The notes under the pieces: model-generated | Database searches by the model: none | What the model saw: only the letters and a program-made list of their open reading frames with translations | Told to the model about the DNA's origin: nothing | Shown: one piece after another, positions 19,445 through 28,210 of the stretch | Layout: every line of letters starts with the position of its first letter | Position numbering within the stretch: the first letter of the stretch is position 1 | Made by a program: the position numbers and the translations under genes | Source of the DNA: CAVQFB01 sp963711675 | GTDB taxonomy: Bacteria; Acidobacteriota; Terriglobia; Terriglobales; Acidobacteriaceae | Direction of reading: 5' to 3' | Length of the DNA stretch: 64,000 nt | NCBI GenBank assembly: GCA_963711675.1 | Contig: CAVQFB010000011.1 | Location: 434,001 to 498,000, forward strand

Positions 19445-20244
19445 TTCTGGGCAACCTTCTCTTCGGTATCAACAGAGAACTTCTTGTAATCGGTAAAATG
19501 ATGGGTATTCCGCCAGTGCTGGCGCGGAGTTTCCACTTCGACGCTCGCTTCCACCGGGAACCAATACGATTCGGCGGCATTATGAAATTCGACCGGTCCG
19601 AATTCGACCTGCGAGCGCATCACTTTCATTCCGATGTCTTCCAATCCTTCTTCCACTCCGGCCTCAATTTTCACGATGGATGCGCTCTTGGGATCGATCC
19701 ACGCCGTCCCGGAAAGCTCCAGGGGAAATTCGCGGCCGCGAAGCGCTAAAGCGGCAGGCGAGCGCGTGTTTTTCAAGTGCTGAAAATGCACCTTCTCCAC
19801 CGCACGCTCGCCGATCACCTCCGCCCCAAGATCGGTGAACTCGAAGCTGCCCGCGTAGTAAGGATGAAATATCAAAAACAGCGTGGCAAACCCGTTACTC
19901 ACCAACAACGACATGTTCTTGCTCTTGCTGGTTTTCGTTTCCTGCAAGGGCAAGCGTGACTCATCCAGACTCAACTCTCCGTTCGTGTTCGTCAGAATGA
20001 CCAGATAATCGAACTTGGTTTCTGCCTTCATTTCCACCTTGCCGTCTGGCCTCAGCTTCTCCTGCGTGACAACTTCCGTACATTTCACATCTGAAAACTG
20101 ATCCAGAAATTTCGAAACCTGCTGGCTGGTCCGGTCCAGGAGATCCTGCAATGGAGCATTGCCTGCAAATGCGCCCGGTGCGGAGAGGCATACGGTCGCG
20201 AGGAATAAAATTGCCCGATTTATGTACCGCGAATACTTCAACAT
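19441..20244 (-). CDS. Exported protein of unknown function, LolA-like in character
   Basis: 267 residues from the ATG at 20244, which gives a normal signal peptide (AILFLATVCLSAPGAFA); upstream in-frame codons to 20313 run into the neighbouring gene and are not needed. The mature protein is a beta-rich periplasmic domain with repeated strands (FDYLVILTNTNGELSL, ELSGTAWIDPKSASIVKIE, ESYWFPVEASVEVETP) reminiscent of outer-membrane lipoprotein-sorting/LolA-like folds; a similar pattern (VWIDAADYALAKIE) occurs in the protein at 33574-34344. It lies 14 bases downstream of the AMIN-porin and overlaps the membrane gene, so it belongs to the cytochrome operon; it may assist assembly of outer-membrane parts. 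Function unproven. Confidence 0.65.
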   Translation of the reverse strand: MLKYSRYINRAILFLATVCLSAPGAFAGNAPLQDLLDRTSQQVSKFLDQFSDVKCTEVVTQEKLRPDGKVEMKAETKFDYLVILTNTNGELSLDESRLPLQETKTSKSKNMSLLVSNGFATLFLIFHPYYAGSFEFTDLGAEVIGERAVEKVHFQHLKNTRSPAALALRGREFPLELSGTAWIDPKSASIVKIEAGVEEGLEDIGMKVMRSQVEFGPVEFHNAAESYWFPVEASVEVETPRQHWRNTHHFTDYKKFSVDTEEKVAQK

Positions 20245-20258
20245 GGTTCTACCCTGAC

Positions 20259-23037
20259 TCACTTCCTCTTGTTGGATCTCGAATCGAACCGATATCCCAG
20301 AGTGAACATCCACTGGTCATAGCTCATCGAAGCGCCGCGGCTCACCGTGTATCCGCCCTGCAGGAAGTAATGCATTCCCATAGGGACTTCCACGTTGCCG
20401 GTTACGAAACGCGACCGGTTATTGGCCGTGAACGAAGAACTGAAGTTTTGCTGGCCTGCCAAGAGTTCTAGCCGGAAGCTGTCGCCAATAGTCCGCGAGA
20501 GCGACAGCGCCTGGTAGGGTCCCGTTACCGAACGAACTGCTGAATCTTGAGTAGTGCGCGTCGGCACGCAGCCCGAGCTTGGGAACGTGGCCAAAGGTGA
20601 TGCCGTACGCCTGGTTCAGGGAGTTCTGGGCATCACCCGAACGATTGCTCTGGCCGATGGTGCTGTACACCCAAATCTGTTTAACCACCTCGACCCGCGC
20701 CCCCACGCTGAATCCCTGAAACAGATACTTGTCGAGAAGGCCGGTGCCGATCAGGGTCGGATTGAAGGTGGGGACATCGCGAAAATAGGTGTGATTGAAA
20801 TCCAGCTCCAGCCGCTCGGTGGGCTGAACGCGTACCGTCAGATAACTGCGGCCAATGCCGGCACCGGGAGCAGTCACCGCCTGGTTCCCGCTTGGACTGT
20901 CCGCTTGCAGCGATGAATAGATCGAGAGATACCGTTTGTAGAAGATTGAGTTTTCCAGGAACACAAAAGGCCGGTCGATGCTCCACTTGATGGTGCTCAC
21001 GCCCATGCCGGTGGTGCTGCTGTAGCGAAAATTGTCGAAAGTGCCGCCCTCGAAATTGATGAATGCTCCGCCAATGCGCTGGTCGGGGTTATAGTCCCAG
21101 GAAGTCGGGTCCGGAGTTGAGCCGGCGAAGACTCCCAGGGTAGCTCCGGGGTGAATACGGCGGCCGAAGTAGCCACCATCGATGGTGTCCAGGCTGGAAG
21201 CCCACGGCAGGTACATTCGTCCAAAACCCGCCACCCACGCCGATTGCGGGTTGTCGTACGTCAAGGCGAGGTGATAGGTGCGGTTGATCAGATCCTGCAA
21301 TGTCTGAACCTGGTTGCCCGAGCTGGTATGCAGGCGTCCGCGCCAGTATCCGCTCATATTCCAGTAGGTCCCGCCGATACGCGTCATGTCGGTGCGAACG
21401 ACGCCGCCGATGTCCGACGTGGTCAGGCTGGGCGAGCCGTGCATGACCGTGCCCATGTAGTCGAACCCAAAGCGCCCGCGGACCCGGTTCACGGACGGCA
21501 TCGGAGGCTTGGGAATCTCGGCCCGCACTTCCTCGTCCAGGGTGTCGCCTTCGGTGAAGCTGATCACGGTGGGATATTTGCGGGTTGCGCCTAACGCGTT
21601 CTTCTGGACCAGAGCTTCCTCGTCTTCCGCGGAAAGGTAGGCCAGGTCGCCGGCCTTCACGTCGCGGGCGGTCGGCTGGTGTATGTCGGTCACCGCTGAA
21701 TTTTCCGCCACCGAAACTACTTCCAGCTCCGCCACTCGTCCCGGATCGTCGGTGCCGGGGCTGGGACTGGTGGGTGAGGTTGTGCTTTCCCGCACGATGA
21801 GTTTCATGCCTTCCGCCAGGCCGGAGCTGCGGCCGCCATCGAGATAAGCCGATCCCTCAGCGACGTATTTCACTTTGAAGGCTGTGCGCAGGTCGGGGTT
21901 TGCGGCTCGTACCATGGGCTGCGAGGGCGTCGGTTGAGCGATCGACGATTCCACCTCCGCGGTCGTTGTCGCCGCAGGCTGCCCCGCAGAGCTGGAGTCC
22001 GAATCTAGGGGAGAGGGACGGCTCTGCGGGACAGGTCCTGCTGCATTCGGTGGAGCATCCGGAGCAGCCATACGCTCCGGGGGGGAGACAGGCTGCTGGT
22101 CGTGGGTGGATGGGGCTGCCACCGAAATCGAAGAAGTCGGAGCCGAAGCAACGGGTTCGCTCGTAACCCCTGGCCCGGCCGCGTTGCTCGCCGCACTCGG
22201 ACCATTGTCAGTCGGTGCGGGCTGAGGCTGGCTGATAGTTGGCGACGAATTGGCTACCGCAGCAGCCGCGGGCTGCTCCGGGTTCTGGGTTGGGGTTTGA
22301 TCTGCTCCGGAATTACCGGTGTTCACGCCCGGTACATTCCCGGTTCCGGGTGTACCCGTTTCTGGAAAGACGGTTCCCTGCTGCAAGCTGCCGCGATTTG
22401 GCTGCGCCGCCGTGGGCACCGAGCTTGCGGCCGTACTGCTGTTCGCTCCGCTGTCGCTCGATGATCCTTGATTCGCTGGAAAATTGATCGGCGGAAAAGC
22501 CGGCGGCGGCACGGGGATCGACTGCAGTTCCGCGTGATCGTCGGCGGGCGCAGGCTGGGAATGACGTCTCTTCGGCTGGAAAATACTCACCAGAGGGCTC
22601 TTGGCCGCGGGCACCGGAGTGCCGTTGCGCGCTTTCTGGTTTGCAGTCGCCGGGTGGATTTTCAGAATGACTTTGTTGCCCTGCGATTCCAGTTCGTACG
22701 GGTGCACTTGATCCAGGTCCACCACCACGTGAGTCACGGGTGGGTTGGCACTGTGGAGGCCCATGCGCACGTCGCTCACACCGCCGACGTTGGCTTCGGC
22801 GCGTTGCTGCCTGGCATCGGTTGATGTATTGGGAAGGATCAGTACCAGCCGGTCTGGATGTACAGCGGTTTCGACCGAAGGTTGAGCCGGCGTGCTTAGC
22901 GTCACCTCTACTCGAACGTCAGTTCCTTCACGGAGTACTTCAAGCCTTTGAACCTGGGCCGGAACACCCGAGGAGTTCTGTGCCGCAGCGCAGCATGCCA
23001 TCAGCAGCAGTGTTCCGATGTGTCTCGTACTTCTCAT
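20259..23037 (-). CDS. AMIN-domain outer-membrane beta-barrel (porin-like), frameshifted near 20532
   Basis: About 925 residues after correcting one frameshift. Order: signal peptide; AMIN domain (about 28-125, RLEVLREGTDVRVEVTLSTP...), a peptidoglycan/envelope-binding fold; Pro/Ser/Ala-rich linker to about 390; a FlgT-like domain (about 395-500, SAYLDGGRSSGLAEGMKLIV); then a beta-barrel with alternating strands ending GASMSYDQWMFTLGYRFDSR. The uninterrupted frame stops at 20419 with a nonsense tail, while barrel sequence continues in the next frame (from VTGPYQALSLSR to 20259); the junction TTCGTTCGG near 20532 looks like one inserted base. Its position directly after two giant multiheme cytochromes suggests the barrel of a porin-cytochrome conduit. 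That role is inferred. Confidence 0.75.
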
Positions 23038-23116
23038 CCGTCCTCATTACTGGGCGTCTCCGCCTTGCTGTGAATTCTTAACGACGATGAGCCTGGGCCC
23101 GTCCACTTCCCACACC

Positions 23117-25492
23117 CTAGCCGCCGCCACCGTTCTTGTGACAGGCGTAGCAATTGACGCTGTTGTAGACGTACCCGCTCACGCCCTGGTGGTTCTGATC
23201 CGTTTGTGACTTCGTGTGGCAGTTGGTGCACTGGAACACGGAATAGTCGTTCTGATTCTGGTGACAGGTGGTGCACACGCCATTCGCGCCGCCGTGGTTC
23301 AGCGGGAAGAAGGTGTGATACTGACTCGGCAAGTTCGCCGGAATCCACGCCGTCGTGTTATGGCAGGTAGTGCACGTGGTGGGCCAATTCGCCGCCGCGT
23401 GGTTCGGATTGTTGGTGTTGTTGTAATCCGTCATGTGGCAGCCCGAACAGGCCGTCGGCAGCGACGTGTAATTGTTGTTCACGTGGCATAGCGAGCACTG
23501 CACGGTAGTATGCGCACCCGTCAACGGGAAGGTCGTGTTGTTGTGGTTAAAGCTTCCATCGGCCCACTTCACGGTGTCGTGGCACATGTCGCAGGTGTTC
23601 GGAAATCCAACCTGCGCATGCGGCGGGCTGTTGGTGTTGTTGTAGTCGTTCATGTGGCACGCCGAGCACACGGCGTTCGAACCGTTCAGGCTGTAGTTGT
23701 TGTTGACGTGGCACTGTTGACAAGTGATCGTGGCGTGTGTGCCGGTAAGCGCAAATCCAGTGCTGCTGTGGTTCCAATTCGCGTTGCCCCATCCGCTGGT
23801 GTTGTGACACTGATCGCAGGTCTGCGGGAATCCTGCCGTCACGTGGTTCGGATCCGTGGTCTTCTGGTAGTCCGCCAGGTGACAGCCCACGCAGGCCGTG
23901 CTCGTGAGGCTGTAGTTCCCGTTGATATGGCATTGTGAACACTGGATCGTGGCATGAACACCGGTGAGCGCGAAGCCAGTGCTCGAGTGGTTCCAGTTGG
24001 AGTTGCCCCATGAAGTCGTGTTATGGCACTGATCGCAGGTCTGCGGGAATCCTGCCGTCACGTGGTTCGGATCGGTCGTCTTCTGGTAGTCGGGCAGGTG
24101 GCAGCCCACGCAAGCCGTGTTCGTCAGGCTGTAGTTATTGTTGATGTGGCATTGGGCGCACTGCAGTGTCGCGTGCGCGCCGGTGAGCGCAAACCCGGTG
24201 CTTGAATGGTTCCAGTTCGCATTGCCCCAGGTTGTCGTGGTGTGGCACTGCTGGCAGGTCTGCGGGAAGTTCGCCTGCACGTGATTCGGACTCGTCGTCC
24301 CCTGGAAATCCTTCAGGTGGCAGCTCACGCACGAGATGTTCGTGATGTTGTAGTTGTTGTTGAGGTGGCACTGTGCGCACTGCAGCGTCGCGTGTGCTCC
24401 CGTAAGCGGAAAGCCGCTGTTGGCGTGGTTGAACGTAGCCGGCTGCCAGGCCGCGGTGTTGTGGCAGGTCTGGCAGGTCTGGGCGAATCCCTGCTGCACG
24501 TGATTGGGATTGTTCGTGTTCTGGAAATCCTTCAGGTGGCAGCTCACGCACGCCGTGTTGGTCAGGTTGTAGTTGTTGTTGACGTGGCATTGTGCGCATT
24601 GCACGGTGGCGTGTGCTCCCGTCAGAGCGAATCCCACCGTACTGTGATCGAAGCTGGCCGGTATCCACGCCGTCGTGGTGTGGCACTGCTGGCAGGTCTG
24701 CGGGAATCCCGACTTCACGTGGTTGGGATTCGTCGTCCCCTGAAAATCCTTCAGGTGGCAGCCCACGCAGGTCGCCGGCGTACCCTTGAATTGATTGTTG
24801 AGGTGGCACTGGTTGCACTGCAGCGTCGCGTGCGCGCCCACCAGAGCGAAGCCGGTGTTCTTCAGGTGGTCAAAATTGACGCCGAACCAATTGTCCATCG
24901 AAGAGTGGCACTGCTCACAGGTGGTCGAGAATCCCGCAGCCGCGTGGGCCGGACCCGTCGTGTTCTGGTAGTCGGTGGCGTGACAGGAGTAGCACTGCGT
25001 CGATAATCCCAAGAACTGGCCCGTGGCCGCTCCCTTATGACAGGACTCGCAGTCCAGGGCTGCATGCGCGCCGATCAGCGGAAAGCGGTTCTCGTGCTGC
25101 TTCACCTGCTGGATGGCGACATTCCATCCCTTCACGGTGTGGCACTGCTCGCAGTTCGCGCCAAATTGACGGCGATGAATATCGGCATGGCAGTCGGCGC
25201 ACTTCGTACCCACGTTGGTAAAGACCATCTTGGTATGGCACTGGGTGCAAGCCACACCTTCATGCATGCCGCGTAGCGGGAACTTGGTCTGGTTATGATC
25301 GAACTCCGGCACGTTGCGGATCGGCTTCCAGCCCGCGGCCGTGTGGCAATTCTGGCAGGGAAGATTCAAGCTGCCATGCGGACTGCGCGACGTGGCATAG
25401 GACTGGCTTGCTGCCTGCTGTGGCGGCGCCACAGGAAGCAGTAGAAAACTGACCACCAGATTGATCAGAATCGATGTCCCCAAAGTACCCAC
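23117..25492 (-). CDS. 31-heme c-type cytochrome (tandem-repeat multiheme)
   Basis: 791 residues with an N-terminal hydrophobic export signal and 31 CXXCH heme-binding motifs counted by eye. Residues about 200-700 are a tandem repeat of 73 residues with three CXXCH each, plus histidines in FDHS/WNHSSTGFALTGAHAT likely to be distal ligands. Family: cytochrome c3-like multiheme proteins, periplasmic or extracellular electron carriers. The frame opens at GTG 25492; a TTG at 25483 has better spacing to a GAGGGG ribosome-binding site and may be the true start. It sits between the 23-heme gene and the porin gene; a candidate sigma-54 promoter lies about 95 bases upstream. The end is Gly-rich. Confidence 0.93.
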   Translation of the reverse strand: MGTLGTSILINLVVSFLLLPVAPPQQAASQSYATSRSPHGSLNLPCQNCHTAAGWKPIRNVPEFDHNQTKFPLRGMHEGVACTQCHTKMVFTNVGTKCADCHADIHRRQFGANCEQCHTVKGWNVAIQQVKQHENRFPLIGAHAALDCESCHKGAATGQFLGLSTQCYSCHATDYQNTTGPAHAAAGFSTTCEQCHSSMDNWFGVNFDHLKNTGFALVGAHATLQCNQCHLNNQFKGTPATCVGCHLKDFQGTTNPNHVKSGFPQTCQQCHTTTAWIPASFDHSTVGFALTGAHATVQCAQCHVNNNYNLTNTACVSCHLKDFQNTNNPNHVQQGFAQTCQTCHNTAAWQPATFNHANSGFPLTGAHATLQCAQCHLNNNYNITNISCVSCHLKDFQGTTSPNHVQANFPQTCQQCHTTTTWGNANWNHSSTGFALTGAHATLQCAQCHINNNYSLTNTACVGCHLPDYQKTTDPNHVTAGFPQTCDQCHNTTSWGNSNWNHSSTGFALTGVHATIQCSQCHINGNYSLTSTACVGCHLADYQKTTDPNHVTAGFPQTCDQCHNTSGWGNANWNHSSTGFALTGTHATITCQQCHVNNNYSLNGSNAVCSACHMNDYNNTNSPPHAQVGFPNTCDMCHDTVKWADGSFNHNNTTFPLTGAHTTVQCSLCHVNNNYTSLPTACSGCHMTDYNNTNNPNHAAANWPTTCTTCHNTTAWIPANLPSQYHTFFPLNHGGANGVCTTCHQNQNDYSVFQCTNCHTKSQTDQNHQGVSGYVYNSVNCYACHKNGGGG
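23340..25000 (-). repeat. 219-bp in-gene tandem repeats of the 31-heme cytochrome
   Basis: Diverged copies recur with a 219-base period (for example TTCTGGTAGT at 23862 and 24081), exactly 73 codons, so each unit adds three hemes without breaking frame. Adjacent copies around 23750-24200 are the most alike, indicating recent duplication. Confidence 0.85.
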
Positions 25493-25865
25493 CCCTCAGC
25501 GGACTTCCACTGCAATCAAACTTTTTGACAAAAAATCGATGAAGCCCCAAAGCTATAAAACTAAGAATAAAGACGAGGGCGAGGGTTACCGGCCATTAAG
25601 CAATCAGAAGTCCAGTTAGAATAATTTGGTTGTCCCCGCCGAAAAAGTTACGCAAGTGAATGCTCGCTTGGTTACCAACGTACGTGTTCAAATTCCTGTC
25701 CACAGCAGAATTACTCAGCCCAAATGTAAGTTCTGCTTTTTTCGGCGAAGTTTTTACGTGTCGCACGAAGTTCAAAAATTTTTACTCGTCCCGAATTCTG
25801 TTCCGTCCTGATACTCGCAATCACCTCTATCCATGCGGGTTCTGCACGTGCAGCGAGTGCTATCG
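25493..25865. other. Intergenic region between the two cytochrome genes
   Basis: About 370 AT-richer bases with no convincing gene on either strand. It contains the candidate -24/-12 promoter at 25599-25614 and presumably the 5' leader of the 31-heme gene. Confidence 0.5.
25599..25614 (-). promoter_or_regulatory. Candidate sigma-54 (-24/-12) promoter for the 31-heme cytochrome operon
   Basis: Read on the minus strand: TGGACTTCTGATTGCT. GG (-24) and GC (-12) are separated by exactly 10 bases and the -12 element TTGCT is canonical; the -24 element TGGAC departs from TGGCAC. Predicted start of transcription is near 25588, about 96 bases before the gene. An NtrC-type activator is encoded 4 kb away. 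Confidence 0.45.
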
Positions 25866-27866
25866 TCATGACGCTCCTCGCTTCGGACTCGGCGTCGCCG
25901 CACCGTGGCAGGCTGCGCACTCCGTCGGCGTCGGCTTGTAAAACAGAACTTGCTTCCCTTCCACGGTCTTCATCAGCGTGTGGCATCCCGCGCAGCGCAC
26001 GTTACGATGCACTCCCTCAAGCGGGAACCTGGTGCGAGCCGTGTGGTCGAACAGAGATGGCTTCCACTTAGAGCTGTTATGACAATCGGCACACTGGGTG
26101 GTTCCGCCCGCCTTGGCGAACTGGGCGCCGTGGATGTCGGCATGGCACTCTTCGCACTTGGTCGGCGCTTTGGTAAAGTCGGCCTTGACCAGTTTCGTTT
26201 CCAGGTCCGGTGGCTTATGGCAGTCGATGCAGGCCACGGCCCGGTGCGTGCCCACCAGCGGGAAGGACGTCTTGGAATGATCAAACCCAGACAATTCCTT
26301 CCAGGACTTAGTCATGTGGCATGCCTCGCACCCCAGGACTGACCCATCCGCCCGCTTTTGCAGCATGCGATCCTTGAACTGATTGTTATGCGGATCGGCA
26401 TGGCACGCCGTGCAGGAGCGATCCTCGAAGTGATACTTCGCGACATATCTGGCTTCCGGCGTGGAAGTCTCTTTGTGGCAATCGCCGCAAGGCGTGGCCA
26501 CGTGCCCGCCCGTGAGCAGGAACCTTGATTCCTTGTGCCGCGCCAGAGTGAAGGTCGACGGTCGGTAACCGTTCAGGGTATGACACTGTTCGCAGCGGTT
26601 TACGTACGGAGCTGCGGCGAACTGGCCCTGGTGTTCGTCCTTGTGGCAGTCCATGCAGATCGCGAACTTGAGCCGGTAAAGCGTCTCTTTTCCCTTGGGG
26701 ATGTGGCACTGGGCGCACTGCACGGTGGCGTGCTTGGCCTCAAGCGGATACTTCGTGGATGCGTGGTCCTTCACGCTGAAAGTCGTCGGCTTGAATCCCT
26801 GCACGTTGTGGCAGGACGCGCATTCCCCTTTGTCGGCACGCTTGGCGAACTGTCCACCATGTTCGTCCTTGTGGCAGTCCATACACTGCTGAAACGCCAG
26901 TTGCTTCTTGAAGTCGCCGTTGGTGTGGCACAGCAGGCAGTCCACCTGCTGGTGTTTGCCCAGCAACGGATATTTCGTTTTGGAGTGGTCGAAGTTCTGG
27001 CTCAGGGCGGAGGTGGAGACGCGCTTCCACCCGTTCGTGTTGTGGCAGGACTGGCAGGTCTGCTGGCCAAAGCTGCCCTTGTGGGGATCGCTATGGCAAT
27101 CGTTGCACTTCCCGAAGGGCAAACCAGCGTAGCGGGGTTTGTTGTCCGGACCCGGAGTGTGGCATTTCTCGCATGCCACCTGGGCGTGCTGGCCGGTGAG
27201 TGGATACCGGGTCTTTGAGTGATCGAACTGTCCCGCAACTTTTTTCCAGTCGGTGTAGTTGTGGCACTGGAGACAGTTCTGCCCGAGGCGGCCATTGTGC
27301 TCGTCCTGATGGCAGGTGACGCATGCAGGGGAAACTCCCAGGAAAGTCCTGGTCAGATCTTTGACCTTGATCACCGCCCGGTCAGCTTGTGCGACGTGGG
27401 CCGGACTGTGACACTTATTGCAGGCCAGCCCTTCGTGCTTGCCCTCGAGCACATATCCGGTTTGCTTGTGGTCGAACGTCTTGGTGTCCCACTTCACCAG
27501 TGGGAAGTCCACACCGTTATGATCGGAGTGGCAACGAACGCAACCCTGGCTCGTCCCAGGACTCAGGTGATAGGACGCGTGCAGGCCCTTTCCAGCCGAC
27601 AGTCTCGAAGCAATCTCGGTGTGGCATTCCAGGCATTTGAAGACCGCTTCCCCACCGCCCATCTTGTGACAGGTGGCGCACTGGGTCGCTCCTTCCAGAC
27701 CCTTGTGAGCGCGCGCGAGTGGACCAGGAGAGATCTGCGCCAGCGAGAAGCCAGCCAGCAGAGGCAAGAAAATGGTCCCAAGCAGGAGCGTTCGGCGGAG
27801 CACGAGAGCCTTTTGTGCAATCGGCAGGCCACCTCGATCGTTCTCTGCGGGCCCAAATCGGGACAC
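25866..27866 (-). CDS. 23-heme c-type cytochrome
   Basis: 666 residues from a GTG start; about 20 polar residues precede a hydrophobic export segment (LLLGTIFLPLLAGFSLA). I count 23 CXXCH motifs. Units alternate CMDCHKDEHGGQFA-type segments with FDHSKTKYPLLGKHQQVDC-type segments, so histidines for bis-His ligation are abundant. Compared with the downstream 31-heme protein the repeats are more diverged and Lys-rich. Likely a periplasmic or surface electron carrier working with the 31-heme protein and the AMIN-porin. The gene starts the minus-strand block and diverges from the histidine kinase; a downstream gap of about 370 bases suggests a second promoter for the remaining genes. Confidence 0.92.
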   Translation of the reverse strand: MSRFGPAENDRGGLPIAQKALVLRRTLLLGTIFLPLLAGFSLAQISPGPLARAHKGLEGATQCATCHKMGGGEAVFKCLECHTEIASRLSAGKGLHASYHLSPGTSQGCVRCHSDHNGVDFPLVKWDTKTFDHKQTGYVLEGKHEGLACNKCHSPAHVAQADRAVIKVKDLTRTFLGVSPACVTCHQDEHNGRLGQNCLQCHNYTDWKKVAGQFDHSKTRYPLTGQHAQVACEKCHTPGPDNKPRYAGLPFGKCNDCHSDPHKGSFGQQTCQSCHNTNGWKRVSTSALSQNFDHSKTKYPLLGKHQQVDCLLCHTNGDFKKQLAFQQCMDCHKDEHGGQFAKRADKGECASCHNVQGFKPTTFSVKDHASTKYPLEAKHATVQCAQCHIPKGKETLYRLKFAICMDCHKDEHQGQFAAAPYVNRCEQCHTLNGYRPSTFTLARHKESRFLLTGGHVATPCGDCHKETSTPEARYVAKYHFEDRSCTACHADPHNNQFKDRMLQKRADGSVLGCEACHMTKSWKELSGFDHSKTSFPLVGTHRAVACIDCHKPPDLETKLVKADFTKAPTKCEECHADIHGAQFAKAGGTTQCADCHNSSKWKPSLFDHTARTRFPLEGVHRNVRCAGCHTLMKTVEGKQVLFYKPTPTECAACHGAATPSPKRGAS

Positions 27867-28210
27867 TTCACCGCACCCAACATGCTGAGACGGTGGCCTC
27901 AGCTCTGATCAGGGAATGCAAATCGGCTTGCCGCTGCGAGCTTGAATTGGTCTGGCAAGTCTAGCAACTGGTAGAAGGGCATAAGAAGGTACCAGAAGTG
28001 CATCGTCTTAACGGTGCAGATTCCCGGTTCAGGAGCAAGAGGCCGCCTTTTCCGGCCTTAGGACATAGCAATGGGGCTCGGCAGGCGCGTATCCTCAACT
28101 GGGAGACCCGCATAGCGGACACTGGCGACATCCGTTCCAATTACACTGCTCGCAGCGAGGTACGTCCCAAGGGCGGGCTGGCAGGTTGACCAGCATCGGG
28201 GAGACAGGGC
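27867..28210. other. Divergent intergenic region between 23-heme cytochrome and histidine kinase
   Basis: 344 bases without a credible gene. It should contain both promoters. A GG/GC pair resembling -24/-12 is present near 27916-27932 on the minus strand but with 11 instead of 10 bases between, so it is not called. A 6-bp stem (AGGCCG/CGGCCT) lies near 28040-28060. Confidence 0.4.

Noticed and set aside
23117..25492. Regularly spaced repeats that could suggest a CRISPR array
   Set aside because: The 219-base period is an exact multiple of three and encodes CXXCH units; there are no short repeats with unique spacers and no cas genes.
27912..27932. Possible -24/-12 promoter for the 23-heme cytochrome
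   Set aside because: The GG and GC elements are separated by 11 rather than 10 bases, outside sigma-54 tolerance.
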